From contig JAEERP010000001.1 of the NCBI GenBank assembly GCA_016285885.1, positions 682,001-746,000 of the forward strand: a stretch of 64,000 bases of DNA, written 5' to 3'. This DNA is from Paludibacteraceae bacterium. GTDB taxonomy: Bacteria > Bacteroidota > Bacteroidia > Bacteroidales > Paludibacteraceae. Every line of letters starts with the position of its first letter. The first letter of the stretch is position 1. Under the pieces are notes generated by a model, which saw only the letters and a program-made list of their open reading frames with translations, was not told the origin of the DNA and searched no databases. Positions 18,731 to 27,859 of this stretch are shown here, one piece after another. Position numbers and translations under genes: made by a program.

Positions 18731-19877
18731 AAAGCAACTTGTCCTCGCGGCACTCATCGTGCCAATCCTTTTGGCCGTCATTTGGGCGATTCGATGCCAG
18801 ATAACATTCAGCAAGGAATATACCATCCAAAGACCCATCGAGAAATGCCATATAGGCAGGTACGATGATGATGGGGAATTATTGTATTTTAGTTTTAAAA
18901 ACAAGGATTTCTCCAGAGAAAGACACACGATGTCCCAATACATTGTCTACGAGAAAGACTCCGACGGATTCTACTATCCGGACAGACAGCGCATAATTCC
19001 GCCATTAAATAAGCCATTCCATACCGACACTTGGGACAACGGACTTACGATCGGATATGGGCAATCCTTATGGATATCATATTATATCAACAAAGCGGTG
19101 AGAAACGGACAATCCGCCTATGGCACCTTACACTTCAAAAACAGAAAGACAAATTTTTTAAGCTTTGGAATCGATGGGGAATCCTGCTCGGACAATGAAG
19201 CTTGCCCTGACAACATAATTGAATCAGCGCTAAACAACTATGCGGAAGTATTGGATAGCGTAGAAAACGACAACAGCCATAACATCTTAAAATACTGCAA
19301 CACTGCCATATGCGACCCGGAAAACACGTTAATTTACGCAAGTGTACTAAAGGAGAAATTCGACGACTACCTTTTCCCATGCATATTATACCTGTTCCGC
19401 ATGAAAAAAGATGATAGCGAATTCCAAAAAACGCTCATCGAAAAAGGAAAGGTTTGGTATAAAAAATATTTGCAAGAAGACAAATACGGCAACCTTCAAA
19501 GCGCCATCCAACAGCTCACATCCTCCTATCATTGGGTAAATCAGGCGAACTACAAAGATCTATACAAGATTTACAACAAGGAGAATGAAGACACCAAGGT
19601 CAAGGATGACGAAGCTGTATATACAGAAGAGGATTACGATGTGGCGGCGGTCGACTCCGTGGTAGAAGTTGAGGAAAAGAACGAGCTTTACCGGACAGGG
19701 GAAGATATAAAAGACAAAAGCTATGCCCAAGACGAAGAAAAGATTTGCGAGCTTGTCAACTTGAAGGGGACGCCTGATTATATGACTTTCTCCCTCATCG
19801 GCTTCTGGGTCCGAAGGTGGAACGATGGTTCCGCAGAGACAATATACAGTGTTTTGAAGAACTTAAATTTGGAATAA
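18708..19877 (+). CDS. Single-pass membrane protein of unknown function, partner of DUF2157
   Basis: 389 residues that I cannot assign to a family. One N-terminal membrane anchor (about 11-29, LVLAALIVPILLAVIWAI) precedes a large, probably extracytoplasmic domain with many Tyr, Asp and Lys residues and four cysteines between about 163 and 203 that could form disulfides. An acidic stretch follows (about 295-345, rich in Glu, Asp and Val). Its position and topology resemble the GDYXXLXY proteins found after DUF2157 genes, but I do not see that motif clearly. It overlaps the DUF2157 gene by 23 bp. Confidence 0.6.
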   Translation: MDFNKITKKQLVLAALIVPILLAVIWAIRCQITFSKEYTIQRPIEKCHIGRYDDDGELLYFSFKNKDFSRERHTMSQYIVYEKDSDGFYYPDRQRIIPPLNKPFHTDTWDNGLTIGYGQSLWISYYINKAVRNGQSAYGTLHFKNRKTNFLSFGIDGESCSDNEACPDNIIESALNNYAEVLDSVENDNSHNILKYCNTAICDPENTLIYASVLKEKFDDYLFPCILYLFRMKKDDSEFQKTLIEKGKVWYKKYLQEDKYGNLQSAIQQLTSSYHWVNQANYKDLYKIYNKENEDTKVKDDEAVYTEEDYDVAAVDSVVEVEEKNELYRTGEDIKDKSYAQDEEKICELVNLKGTPDYMTFSLIGFWVRRWNDGSAETIYSVLKNLNLE

Positions 19878-19923
19878 TCCCCCATTTTTCTTATCTTCAT
19901 AGAAAGATAAAAAGATTTGAGAT

Positions 19924-21210
19924 ATGGAGACCAACGATATTTTGTCATCGGATTTGTTGAAATTTGTCTTAGTCACGCTAATGTCATTGGTTATCGGACT
20001 ATCACAAAGGAAGTTATACCTGAAGGAGGAGGATTCCAAACATGCGTTCGGTGCGGACCGTACCTTCACGCTGATTGGTATATTAGGTTACATCCTCTAC
20101 GTGGCGGGGAGTGGGAGCATCGTGCCTTTCCTCTGCGGAGGCGTTACTCTCACCCTATTGTTCGTCGCCTACTACATCCATAAAATCTTCGTGCAGAAGT
20201 CCTACGGCATCACCTCCATCGTGATCGCCCTGATCACCTACTGTCTGGCGCCCGTCGTCTGCGAGAAAGACCCGTGGATGGCCATTCTGGTCGTCGTGGC
20301 GGTCCTGATCCTCACCGAGATGAAGGACAAGTTCATACAGTTCACCAAGTCGATGAACGACGAGGAATTCATCAACCTCGCCAAGTTCATGATCATCGCC
20401 GGAGTGGTATTACCCATGTTGCCGAAGACCGAACTGATAGAAGGCTCAGGGCTCACCCCTTACAGCATTTGGCTCGCCACCGTGGTCATCTCCGGTATCT
20501 CCTACGCCAGCTACCTGGTGAAGAAATACGTGTTCAAGGATGGAGGCGTCATCATCACAGGCATATTGGGAGGCATCTACAGCAGTACGGCGACCTGCAT
20601 CATCCTAGGCAAGAAGGCGAAGGATAAAAACGGAGACCTCTCGGAGTACGTCGCCGCCATCTTCTGCTCCATTGCGATGATGTACTTCAGGATCCTAATT
20701 CTTTTGGGCATCTTCAACTTCGAACTAATGCTGCAATACTGGTACCTGTTCGCCATCATGATCGTCACGTTCGCCTTGGTAGCCCTCTATTTCTACACGA
20801 GGAAGCGCCGCAACCAATCTGTTGTGCAGGAGTCCCAAGCGTTGGAGATCGAAGACGAGAAGAATCCGTTGGAATTCAAGGTGGCACTACTTTTCGCCGT
20901 GTTGTTCGTCGCCTTCACGATCATCACGCACTATGCGTTGATCTATTTCGGAGACAGCGGATTGCGCGTACTCTCCGTGATCGTCGGCGTAACGGACATC
21001 AACCCATTCATCATCAACCTCTTCCAGACGCAACACACCGTCGCAGGCTCCCTGCTGATTCTCGCCACATTCCAAGCGATGATCAGCAACAGCTTCGTCA
21101 ACATGGTCTACGGTGTCGCCTTCTCGGGGAAGAAGTTGTTGAAGGACCTCGCCCTAGGCGCCAGCGTAATTTGTGCGGTGAATATCCTGATATTGGTGAT
21201 CTTTTTATAA
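19924..21210 (+). CDS. MgtC/DUF4010-family membrane protein
   Basis: 428 residues, about twelve hydrophobic segments. The N-terminal part (SLVIGLSQRKLY..., then GADRTFTLIGILGY) carries the MgtC/SapB-type ER/R motif that follows the first helix. The C-terminal half (about 190-428, with GGIYSSTATCIILGKKA and ITDINPF-like segments) fits DUF4010. Such fused proteins are widespread inner-membrane proteins of unknown transport or sensing role. A short AT-rich gap of 46 bp with a weak 7-bp hairpin (19891-19910) separates it from the gene upstream. Confidence 0.75.
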   Translation: METNDILSSDLLKFVLVTLMSLVIGLSQRKLYLKEEDSKHAFGADRTFTLIGILGYILYVAGSGSIVPFLCGGVTLTLLFVAYYIHKIFVQKSYGITSIVIALITYCLAPVVCEKDPWMAILVVVAVLILTEMKDKFIQFTKSMNDEEFINLAKFMIIAGVVLPMLPKTELIEGSGLTPYSIWLATVVISGISYASYLVKKYVFKDGGVIITGILGGIYSSTATCIILGKKAKDKNGDLSEYVAAIFCSIAMMYFRILILLGIFNFELMLQYWYLFAIMIVTFALVALYFYTRKRRNQSVVQESQALEIEDEKNPLEFKVALLFAVLFVAFTIITHYALIYFGDSGLRVLSVIVGVTDINPFIINLFQTQHTVAGSLLILATFQAMISNSFVNMVYGVAFSGKKLLKDLALGASVICAVNILILVIFL

Positions 21211-21227
21211 AGCCACAAACAAAAAAG

Positions 21228-21262
21228 GAAGGACGGATCCCCATGCCGGGCATCCGTCCTTC
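21228..21262 (-). terminator. Bidirectional rho-independent terminator (rho / DUF4010 genes)
   Basis: The perfect 11-bp arms GAAGGACGGAT (21228-21238) and ATCCGTCCTTC (21252-21262) flank a 13-nt GC-rich loop. On the minus strand the hairpin is followed by a short gap and TTTTTT (rho side). On the plus strand TTATTTTC follows. It lies between the convergent DUF4010 and rho genes, so it probably serves both. Confidence 0.85.
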
Positions 21263-21299
21263 TTATTTTCTATCCTAGGCGAGGAAATCCCCGCGAAGA

Positions 21300-23147
21300 T
21301 CAATCATTCATAGACGCGAGGAACTCCTCATTCGTGGCGGTCTTCTCCAATCTATCCTTAAAGAACTCCATGGCCTCCACAGGGTTCATATCCGCCAAGT
21401 AGCGACGAAGGATCCACATGCGTTGGATTGTCTCCTTGCTATGGAGCAGATCATCACGACGCGTACTGGAAGCCATGATATCAACGGCTGGATAGATACG
21501 CTTGTTAGCCAATTGTCTGGAGAGCTGCAACTCCATGTTACCCGTACCCTTGAACTCCTCGAAGATCACATCATCCATCTTCGAACCCGTATCGGTCAAA
21601 GCCGTGGCGATGATGGTCAAGCTACCGCCGTTCTCGATGTTACGCGCGGCACCGAAGAAGCGTTTTGGCTTGTGCAACGCATTCGCATCCACACCACCTG
21701 AAAGGACCTTACCAGACGCAGGAGAAACCGTGTTGTAGGCTCTGGCGAGACGTGTGATGGAATCGAGCAGAATGACCACGTCATGACCGCACTCCACCAT
21801 TCTCTTCGCCTTCTCCAGCACGATGCTGGCGATCTTCACGTGACGCTCAGCCGGCTCGTCGAACGTAGAGGAAATGACCTCCGCATTCACGCTACGTGCC
21901 ATATCCGTAACCTCCTCAGGACGTTCGTCGATCAGGAGGATGATCATATAGACCTCAGGGTGATTCTCCGCGATGGCGTTAGCGATATCCTTCAACAAGA
22001 CCGTCTTACCAGTCTTAGGCTGCGCCACGATCAATCCACGCTGGCCCTTACCGATCGGAGAGAACAAATCCACCGTGCGGACAGAGAGATTGCATGAATT
22101 CTTGCCACCCGTCAAGTTGAACTTCTCGTTCGGGAAGAGAGGCGTCAAATGGTCGAAAGGCACGCAATCCCTCACGAACTCAGGAGAACGCGCATTGATT
22201 TTATCGATGCCCATCAGAGGGAAGTACTTCTCACCCTCTCTAGGAGGGCGGATCGTTCCCTCAATAACGTCACCCGTCTTCAGACCATACATCTTGATCT
22301 GGGCCTGGGAAACATATATGTCATCCGGTGAATTCAGATAGTTGTAATCAGAAGAACGGATGAAGCCGAAACCATCAGGCATGATCTCCAAAACACCCTG
22401 TCCCTTCACGATATTATCGAAGTCGTAGGAACGAACCTTCTGCGGAGCAGGTTGTTGCAGCTCCTGAGCAGGCTCATTGACAACCTGTGGATTATTATTG
22501 GAAGGAGCCTTCGCATTAGGCTGAGGTTGCTTAGGAGATTCCTTCTCAAACCTGTTAGGCTCATTGTTCTGCATTTGGTTTTGCTGAGAAACAGCCTCAG
22601 CGGCAGAGAGCACCTCCTCGATCGGAGGAGTCTTGATACCCTTCTTTTTGTCCAAGATAAGACGAGCGATAGCGGCAGCCTTATTGCCGGAGGCAATGGC
22701 ATCGAAACCGCCACGAGGACGCACATGCATCTGCTTCATATCTTGTTTTTTGTTGAAAGCGGCATTATCCTGACGCTCCTGTTCGAATCTCTCAGGAGTA
22801 TCTTTGGCTGGACCTTGCTCATTTGAATTACCAGAACGAGTTTTAGCTTGGATGGAGTCGGTAGGATTCCCCTCTTCAGGAGATATGTTTTCATCCGCCT
22901 CATTCACCTGTTGATCTTTTCCTCCACCTTTCTCCGCGTATAAAATCATCTTATCCAAAAAATCCTCAAGGTTTGAGGATGAAGCACCATTATCGGAATT
23001 GTCCCTATTCTGTTGTGCCGCCATCTCCTCTGCGATTCTGGCAATAAGGTCTTCCTTGCGGAAAGAATCGACACGTTTAATGCCCAACTCCTTCGCGATG
23101 GTTTTCAATTCAATAAGGTTTTTACCTTTCAACTCTATTACATCCAT
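21300..23147 (-). CDS. rho: Transcription termination factor Rho with long disordered insert
   Basis: 615 residues, against about 420 in E. coli. An N-terminal Rho_N helical domain (about 1-45) is followed by a Gln/Asn/Pro/Lys-rich low-complexity segment (about 45-240), the cold-shock-like RNA-binding domain (about 249-312) and the hexameric RecA-type ATPase. Walker A is AQPKTGKT at 375-382 and Walker B is in [10 protein letters not shown]. Rho loads on unstructured nascent RNA and ends transcription. The long insert is a known feature of Bacteroidetes Rho, and in Bacteroides thetaiotaomicron it has been reported to drive phase separation. The 228-bp spacer upstream (23148-23375), between rho and the tRNAs, is AT-rich; I see no convincing promoter in it. 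Confidence 0.97.
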   Translation of the reverse strand: MDVIELKGKNLIELKTIAKELGIKRVDSFRKEDLIARIAEEMAAQQNRDNSDNGASSSNLEDFLDKMILYAEKGGGKDQQVNEADENISPEEGNPTDSIQAKTRSGNSNEQGPAKDTPERFEQERQDNAAFNKKQDMKQMHVRPRGGFDAIASGNKAAAIARLILDKKKGIKTPPIEEVLSAAEAVSQQNQMQNNEPNRFEKESPKQPQPNAKAPSNNNPQVVNEPAQELQQPAPQKVRSYDFDNIVKGQGVLEIMPDGFGFIRSSDYNYLNSPDDIYVSQAQIKMYGLKTGDVIEGTIRPPREGEKYFPLMGIDKINARSPEFVRDCVPFDHLTPLFPNEKFNLTGGKNSCNLSVRTVDLFSPIGKGQRGLIVAQPKTGKTVLLKDIANAIAENHPEVYMIILLIDERPEEVTDMARSVNAEVISSTFDEPAERHVKIASIVLEKAKRMVECGHDVVILLDSITRLARAYNTVSPASGKVLSGGVDANALHKPKRFFGAARNIENGGSLTIIATALTDTGSKMDDVIFEEFKGTGNMELQLSRQLANKRIYPAVDIMASSTRRDDLLHSKETIQRMWILRRYLADMNPVEAMEFFKDRLEKTATNEEFLASMND

Positions 23148-23375
23148 ATTTGAAAAAATAAATATCTAAACTAGAAATACGAACCGAACAATGGAACGCA
23201 TATATATATCATATTCCCACACCTAATGTCGTCCAACAGGAAAAAATTTAATGAATTAAAGATTGATGGAAATTATATTTTCTAATCGGTTTTTCCAGAA
23301 TCACACATTCTCCATGAAATGAACGTGACACTAATTAAGCATAAAAAAGAGAAACATGATTGCTTCAACTTGAGA

Positions 23376-23447
23376 GCGGAAGACGGGATTCGAACCCGCG
23401 ACCCTCAGCTTGGAAGGCTGATGCTCTACCAACTGAGCTACTTCCGC
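23376..23447 (-). tRNA. tRNA-Gly (anticodon TCC)
   Basis: 72 nt. The acceptor arms GCGGAAG and CTTCCGC pair perfectly. The D-arm is TAGCTCAGTTGGTAGAGCA, the anticodon loop contains TTCCAA (anticodon TCC), and the T-arm carries GGTTCGAATCC. CCA is not encoded. It is the second tRNA of the pair, behind tRNA-Tyr. Confidence 0.97.
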
Positions 23448-23464
23448 AAGTGAATTGTTATTGT

Positions 23465-23546
23465 GGGCGAAGATGGATTCGAACCACCGAAGGCAAGAGC
23501 CAGCAGATTTACAGTCTGCCCCATTTGGCCACTCTGGTATTCGCCC
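23465..23546 (-). tRNA. tRNA-Tyr (anticodon GTA)
   Basis: 82 nt, a class II tRNA with a long variable arm. The acceptor arms GGGCGAA and TTCGCCC pair, the anticodon loop reads CTGTAAA (GTA), and the T-arm carries GGTTCGAATCC. It lies 17 bp before tRNA-Gly and close behind its own promoter. Confidence 0.97.
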
Positions 23547-23561
23547 TTCTGAAATCGAGTG

Positions 23562-23592
23562 CAAAGGTAGTAAATATTATCAATCCACCAAA
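23562..23592 (-). promoter_or_regulatory. Promoter of the tRNA-Tyr/tRNA-Gly pair, inside the ribH 3' end
   Basis: Minus strand: TTTG (23592-23589), 19 bp, TACCTTTG (23569-23562), a perfect consensus match. The -33 element lies inside the last codons of ribH. Transcription would start about 11 nt before tRNA-Tyr. Confidence 0.8.
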
Positions 23593-24071
23593 AGATTTCT
23601 CTTTAAATTTACCATTTTTATTGCTGTCACCGCAGCTTCAGTACCCTTGTTACCCAAAGAGCCACCCGAACGGTCGACAGCTTGCTGCATATCATCAGTT
23701 GTCAACAAACCAAATATGAAAGGGATGCCATACTTCGCATTTAGCTTCGCAATGCCATAAGTGGTTCCCTGGCAGACATATTCAAAATGAGGAGTTCCTC
23801 CCCGCACGACACACCCAAGGGCAATCACCGCATCAACATCTTTCGCCTCCGCAAGTTGTTTCGAGCCGAAAATGAGTTCGAAACTTCCAGGAACATGAGC
23901 CACGATAATATTCTCCTTCTTCGCGCCATGCTCGACCAACGTGCCATAGGCTCCCTCCAGCAAATTATGAGTGATATTGTGGTTCCAATCGGAAACCACA
24001 ATACCAAACTTCATATTCTCCGCACTAGGTACAGAGTTTATATCATACTCAGACAAATTCTTTGTCGCCAT
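23580..24071 (-). CDS. ribH: 6,7-dimethyl-8-ribityllumazine synthase
   Basis: 163 residues, typical of the family. Recognisable parts are the VSDWNHNIT start of the substrate pocket (about 27-35), VPGSFEL (about 60-66), the [16 protein letters not shown] motif with the catalytic histidine region (about 84-99), and PFIFGLLT. The enzyme joins 5-amino-6-ribitylaminouracil with dihydroxybutanone phosphate in riboflavin biosynthesis, forming icosahedral or pentameric assemblies in the cytosol. The TPR gene lies 8 bp upstream, so the two are probably co-transcribed. The tRNA promoter is embedded at its 3' end. Confidence 0.95.
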   Translation of the reverse strand: MATKNLSEYDINSVPSAENMKFGIVVSDWNHNITHNLLEGAYGTLVEHGAKKENIIVAHVPGSFELIFGSKQLAEAKDVDAVIALGCVVRGGTPHFEYVCQGTTYGIAKLNAKYGIPFIFGLLTTDDMQQAVDRSGGSLGNKGTEAAVTAIKMVNLKRNLLVD

Positions 24072-24079
24072 CTCTACTA

Positions 24080-24763
24080 TTATTGCTTAGCGATCTCGAG
24101 GAACTTCAACACCTCGTTCATATCCGCATAGCTAGGGTACTCCGTGGTGATGCTCTCCAACAACTTGGCTGCCTCCGACTTCTTGCCCAAAGAAAGATAT
24201 GCCAATGCGGCACGTTTCTTATAGAGCGGAGTAAGCAATTCATTGTTAGCTGCCTTGGCTGCCTTCAAATAATAATCGATTGCCTTGGACGCATTATCAA
24301 GATCCCAATAACAATCTCCGACAGAACCTATGATAGATGGAGAAACCAACTCGTCCTCTCCGGAGAACTTGTTCAAATATTTCAACGCATCTTCGTACTG
24401 ACCCAAGTTCTTATAACAAATACCAGCATATGCACATGCCAAATTTCCGGTAGTCGTTGAACCATACTCGTCAATAATATCAAGGAAACCCAAGAACTCA
24501 TCCTCTTTGCCATCCAAAGCGACCTGGAAGGAATCCCTCGCAAACATTTGCTGCGCCTTAAATATCTCACCCTTCGCTGTATCCTCACGCGGTCCCCATA
24601 CATATTGGTTCAACACGAAGTACAACGCAACCACAGCAACTATACCAGCCAAAACGGCAAGTATCAAATTCTGATGGCTCTCAACAAACGCAATAACACT
24701 AGATGCTGACAATGATTGCTCTTTTCCTTCCTTAGCTGAAGGCAACTCATTCTTTCTTTCCAT
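24080..24763 (-). CDS. Membrane-anchored TPR protein
   Basis: 227 residues. A charged cytosolic N-terminus (1-32) is followed by one membrane helix (about 33-51, [19 protein letters not shown]), then tandem tetratricopeptide-like helices (about 105-220; A-G-I-C-Y-K and Y-L-K-A-A-K patterns). The topology resembles YfgM, a periplasmic chaperone-associated TPR protein, and the gene sits immediately before ribH as in other Bacteroidetes. The partner protein is unknown. Confidence 0.8.
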   Translation of the reverse strand: MERKNELPSAKEGKEQSLSASSVIAFVESHQNLILAVLAGIVAVVALYFVLNQYVWGPREDTAKGEIFKAQQMFARDSFQVALDGKEDEFLGFLDIIDEYGSTTTGNLACAYAGICYKNLGQYEDALKYLNKFSGEDELVSPSIIGSVGDCYWDLDNASKAIDYYLKAAKAANNELLTPLYKKRAALAYLSLGKKSEAAKLLESITTEYPSYADMNEVLKFLEIAKQ

Positions 24764-24800
24764 TTTTTACAACAAATTGTTTATTTCAAAAATATTTCCA

Positions 24801-24829
24801 CAAAAATAGTCTATTTATGGCTAAGCAAA
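24801..24829 (-). promoter_or_regulatory. Candidate promoter for the TPR-ribH unit
   Basis: Minus strand TATTTTTG (24808-24801) matches the -7 consensus. TTTG (24829-24826) lies 17 bp upstream, 2 bp shorter than the usual spacing. The leader would be about 33 nt. Confidence 0.4.
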
Positions 24830-24836
24830 AAAAATA

Positions 24837-25424
24837 TTAGCGTTTTTTTTCGACAAATTCATCTCGCACACTCGTCCAAATCTGTTGGGGAACAAAGAAA
24901 CGGACATCCTTCCCCTTCGCAATGGATTCCCGAATGAACGTGGAAGAGACCTCTATTCGAGGTGCGCCCGACAGCATCGTGATTCTTTCGCTCCATGCAG
25001 CCGGGATCTCCGTCGCCCCATCCAAACGAGGATAGACAAGGATTCTATAGTGCTCCAAAATCCATTCATATCTTCTCCACCCGGAAAAGGAGGATAGATT
25101 ATCACCACCCATGACCAATATGAATTCGTTTCCTGGCTCCATGGACGATAAAAGCTCTAACGTATCGCTCGTATAGGATGGCTTAGGCATGCTGAACTCT
25201 ATGTCAGACACGGAAAACCGAGGATAATCCGAGATCGCCGCCTTCACCCAGGAGAGACGGGTGGCATCATCCATCAAACTGAGATTTTGCTTAAATGGAT
25301 TCTGGGGAGACACGATAAACCGTACCTCGTCCACCCCACCGAACTCCGCAATATGGTTCGCCAACGCCAAATGTCCAATGTGTATCGGGTTAAACGAACC
25401 GAAAAACAACGCTACTTTACTCAT
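24837..25424 (-). CDS. nadD: Nicotinate-mononucleotide adenylyltransferase
   Basis: 195 residues. The nucleotidyltransferase motif GSFNPIHIGH lies at about 9-18, ISEFxF-like core segments follow, and the SSTFIRESIAKGKDVRFFVP motif near the C-terminus carries the SSTxIR signature. The enzyme adenylates nicotinate mononucleotide to make deamido-NAD in the cytosol. Its start overlaps the gmk stop by 8 bp, the conserved Bacteroidetes order yicC-gmk-nadD. Confidence 0.95.
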   Translation of the reverse strand: MSKVALFFGSFNPIHIGHLALANHIAEFGGVDEVRFIVSPQNPFKQNLSLMDDATRLSWVKAAISDYPRFSVSDIEFSMPKPSYTSDTLELLSSMEPGNEFILVMGGDNLSSFSGWRRYEWILEHYRILVYPRLDGATEIPAAWSERITMLSGAPRIEVSSTFIRESIAKGKDVRFFVPQQIWTSVRDEFVEKKR

Positions 25425-25989
25425 TATCGATAAATTCCTTCACGATTTTCCGTATCAATGCCTTCGTCCACTCCAAATTGTCATTGACCACGATTCGATC
25501 AAACTTGTCGGAGAACGTCAATTCATACGAAGCCTTGCGCACACGGTCTTCTATCACTTCCATCGTATCGGTTCCTCTCTTCACCAATCGCTCCTTCAAC
25601 GTGGCGACTGACGGAGGCATGATGAAGACGGACATCGCATTATCCCCGAATTTCTTCTTGATATTGCATCCTCCCGCCACATCCACGTCAAACACGACTA
25701 TGTTGCCTTTCGAATTGATACGCTCCACTTCGCTCTTCAACGTGCCATAAAACTTATTCGCATAGACCTCCTCCCACTCGAGGAAGGCATCCTCCGCGAT
25801 CTTTGCGCGGAACTCTTCCGGCGTAAGGAAGTAATACTCCACGCCATGCTTCTCTTCTCCTCTCGGACTTCTACTCGTGGCCGAAATGGAGAACTCCAGA
25901 CAATCGAACTGAGTCATCAAATAATTGATCAGAGTGGATTTGCCAGAGCCTGACGGAGCCGAAAAAATTATCACCTTGCCTTTTTCCAT
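25417..25989 (-). CDS. gmk: Guanylate kinase
   Basis: The P-loop is SAPSGSGKS. The GMP-binding region contains SRSPRGEEKHGVEYYFL and the lid R-R pattern lies in RLVKRGTD. The enzyme phosphorylates GMP to GDP. I prefer the Met at 25989 (MEKGKVII), which gives 190 residues, puts the P-loop close to the start as in the family, and has GGAAGGA just upstream. In-frame Met codons at 26001 and 26013 are alternatives, and the longest overlaps the yicC stop by 11 bp. Confidence 0.93.
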   Translation of the reverse strand: MEKGKVIIFSAPSGSGKSTLINYLMTQFDCLEFSISATSRSPRGEEKHGVEYYFLTPEEFRAKIAEDAFLEWEEVYANKFYGTLKSEVERINSKGNIVVFDVDVAGGCNIKKKFGDNAMSVFIMPPSVATLKERLVKRGTDTMEVIEDRVRKASYELTFSDKFDRIVVNDNLEWTKALIRKIVKEFIDNE

Positions 25990-26002
25990 GTCCTTCCGCA
26001 TT

Positions 26003-26875
26003 TTAAAGCACATTCAGCACTTGTTCCTTAATCTGCTCCAACTCGTCTTTCATCTTCACCACTATCTTCTGCATCTCACTGTGGTTGGACTTAGATCCTA
26101 GCGTATTGATCTCTCGTCCAATCTCTTGTGCGATGAAGCCTAATTTCTTTCCGCAATTCTCCTCGGAATCCATCGTCTCCTCAAAGTATTTCAAGTGTTG
26201 CGCCAGACGATTCTTCTCCTCGTTCACATCCAACTTCTCAATATAATAGATGAGTTCTTGTTCGAATCGGTTTTTGTCGTAATTCACATCCTGCAAGGAG
26301 GCCAGATTATCCAATATACGCTCCTTAACCTTCACAATGCGCTCCTTCTCATATGGGTCTATCTCCTTGAGGAGTTTCCGAATGTTAGAGATCTTTTCCT
26401 CAAACACGCGACGCAAAGAGGCACCCTCCTTCGTACGGAACTCCACTAAAGCATCCAAAGCCTCTGAGAAGGCGTCACGTACCTTATTCCACTCCAACTC
26501 GTCCAACTCCTGAGTCTCCGTCTTCATCGCCTCAGGAAGACGAAGCAATACGGAAAACCAATCGGAAGGAAGTGGAATGCTCAAATCCTTGGATATCTGC
26601 ATTATCTGCTTGCAATATGCTTGTATAACAGGGCCATTCAACTGAGAGGAACTCTCTGTCCCCAAATTTTCCAGGAAAACGCCAAACTCAACTTTTCCTC
26701 GCTCTAAACGTTGGCTTACTAGGTTGCGTAAATCCAAATCTTTCTCCCGATAAATACTCGGCACACGAGAGGACAAATCCAATTGCTTACCATTCAGCGA
26801 CTTAATTTCAATCGTAATTTTCTTGGTTCCAACGGTGCAAGTTGCCTTGCCGAACCCTGTCATTGATAATACCAT
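26003..26875 (-). CDS. YicC-family endoribonuclease
   Basis: 290 residues from the Met at 26875 (MVLSMTGFGKA), the invariant YicC start. The YicC N-terminal domain (EIKSLNGKQLDL, about 27-38) and the DUF1732 C-terminal domain (EEKNRLAQHLKYFEE, then GKKLGFIAQEIGREINTLGSK) are both present. E. coli YicC is an RNase that promotes sRNA decay, and homologues are widespread. An earlier in-frame Met at 26923 lies upstream of the probable transcript start and is unlikely to be used. AAGAAGAAG precedes the chosen ATG. Confidence 0.92.
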   Translation of the reverse strand: MVLSMTGFGKATCTVGTKKITIEIKSLNGKQLDLSSRVPSIYREKDLDLRNLVSQRLERGKVEFGVFLENLGTESSSQLNGPVIQAYCKQIMQISKDLSIPLPSDWFSVLLRLPEAMKTETQELDELEWNKVRDAFSEALDALVEFRTKEGASLRRVFEEKISNIRKLLKEIDPYEKERIVKVKERILDNLASLQDVNYDKNRFEQELIYYIEKLDVNEEKNRLAQHLKYFEETMDSEENCGKKLGFIAQEIGREINTLGSKSNHSEMQKIVVKMKDELEQIKEQVLNVL

Positions 26876-26903
26876 ATTCTTCTTCTTTTGAAAATTAGCA
26901 ATG

Positions 26904-26911
26904 CAAATATA
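26904..26911 (-). promoter_or_regulatory. -7 element upstream of yicC
   Basis: Minus strand TATATTTG matches TAnnTTTG; the leader would be about 24 nt. No TTTG sits at 19-21 bp. Its position supports the start at 26875. Confidence 0.4.
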
Positions 26912-27076
26912 TTTAAAATTCATTTAATTCTATCTCTTTGCCGTCTCTTTTAGAGGGTGAATCAGTGCCGTTTTTTCCATAGCACACTGAATTCATTCAA
27001 AAAACACTCTTTTCCCTCTTCCTTTAAAGCCATAAAAGATGTATTTTCGCGTCATATTTCATGTAGAGATATTGTT

Positions 27077-27775
27077 ATGGCAAATATTATTTTGATCGAC
27101 ACCGCAACGGAGATCTGCTCTGTGGCTTTATCCGTCGACGGTAAGGTGGTATGGGACAAAGAGAGTTCCGAGAAAATGGCGCATTCCGTCCTCTTGGCTC
27201 AATATCTTCAATCCTTGGAGGATTATATGCGCAAGGAATCTATCCAAACGGATGCGGTGGCCGTCAGCTGCGGACCTGGTTCGTACACGGGACTCCGCAT
27301 CGGAGTCTCCACTGCAAAGGGATTATGCTTTGGTGCAAACGTACCACTCCTCGCCATCAATACACTCAAGCTTATGGCCAAAGGTTACATCAATCGCTAT
27401 GGGAAACCGAGCGACGGCTCTTGGCTCTGCCCTATGATCGACGCCAGGAGGATGGAGGTATACACCGCATTCTTCGATGGCGATCTAACCCTAAAGAGGG
27501 AAATATCCGCAGACATCATTGAGAGTGACTCTTATGCGGAGATTCTCTCCTCCAACAAAATCATCTGTTTCGGAAATGGTTCCGCGAAATGTCAAGGAAC
27601 CCTCTCCCACCCGAACGTCTCATTCGTGGATGGCATATCTCCCCTCGCCACCGACATGGCGGAACTGGCGGAACAATGCTTCCGTGACAAAGATTTCAAG
27701 GACGTGGCCTATTTCGAGCCTTTTTACCTGAAGGAATTCGTGGCCACCGTAAGCAAAAACAAATTCGGCATTTAA
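27077..27775 (+). CDS. tsaB: tRNA t6A biosynthesis protein TsaB
   Basis: 232 residues from the Met at 27077 (MANIILIDTATEICSVAL). The ASKHA-fold start, the SCGPGSYTGLRIGVSTAKGL glycine-rich signature (about 67-86) and the MIDARRMEVYTAF segment are diagnostic. TsaB scaffolds TsaD and TsaE in making N6-threonylcarbamoyl-adenosine on tRNAs that read ANN codons. An in-frame Met 40 codons upstream would add an unconserved segment. It is convergent with fcl and followed by a strong terminator. Confidence 0.94.
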   Translation: MANIILIDTATEICSVALSVDGKVVWDKESSEKMAHSVLLAQYLQSLEDYMRKESIQTDAVAVSCGPGSYTGLRIGVSTAKGLCFGANVPLLAINTLKLMAKGYINRYGKPSDGSWLCPMIDARRMEVYTAFFDGDLTLKREISADIIESDSYAEILSSNKIICFGNGSAKCQGTLSHPNVSFVDGISPLATDMAELAEQCFRDKDFKDVAYFEPFYLKEFVATVSKNKFGI

Positions 27776-27791
27776 TTTCACGAGCATACAA

Positions 27792-27840
27792 ATAACGGAG
27801 AAGGAGGGTCCGCACAACGCACACCCTCCTTCTCCGTTAT
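27792..27840. terminator. Bidirectional terminator between tsaB and fcl
   Basis: A perfect 18-bp stem: the arms 27792-27809 (ATAACGGAGAAGGAGGGT) and 27823-27840 are exact reverse complements around a 13-nt loop. It lies between two convergent genes and marks the 3' boundary of the glycan locus. Confidence 0.85.
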
Positions 27841-27859
27841 GAATTAAAAGTTAATCTTT

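Noticed and set aside
26876..26923. Longer start for yicC at 26923
   Set aside because: It adds 16 residues before the invariant MTGFG start and lies upstream of the -7 element at 26904-26911.
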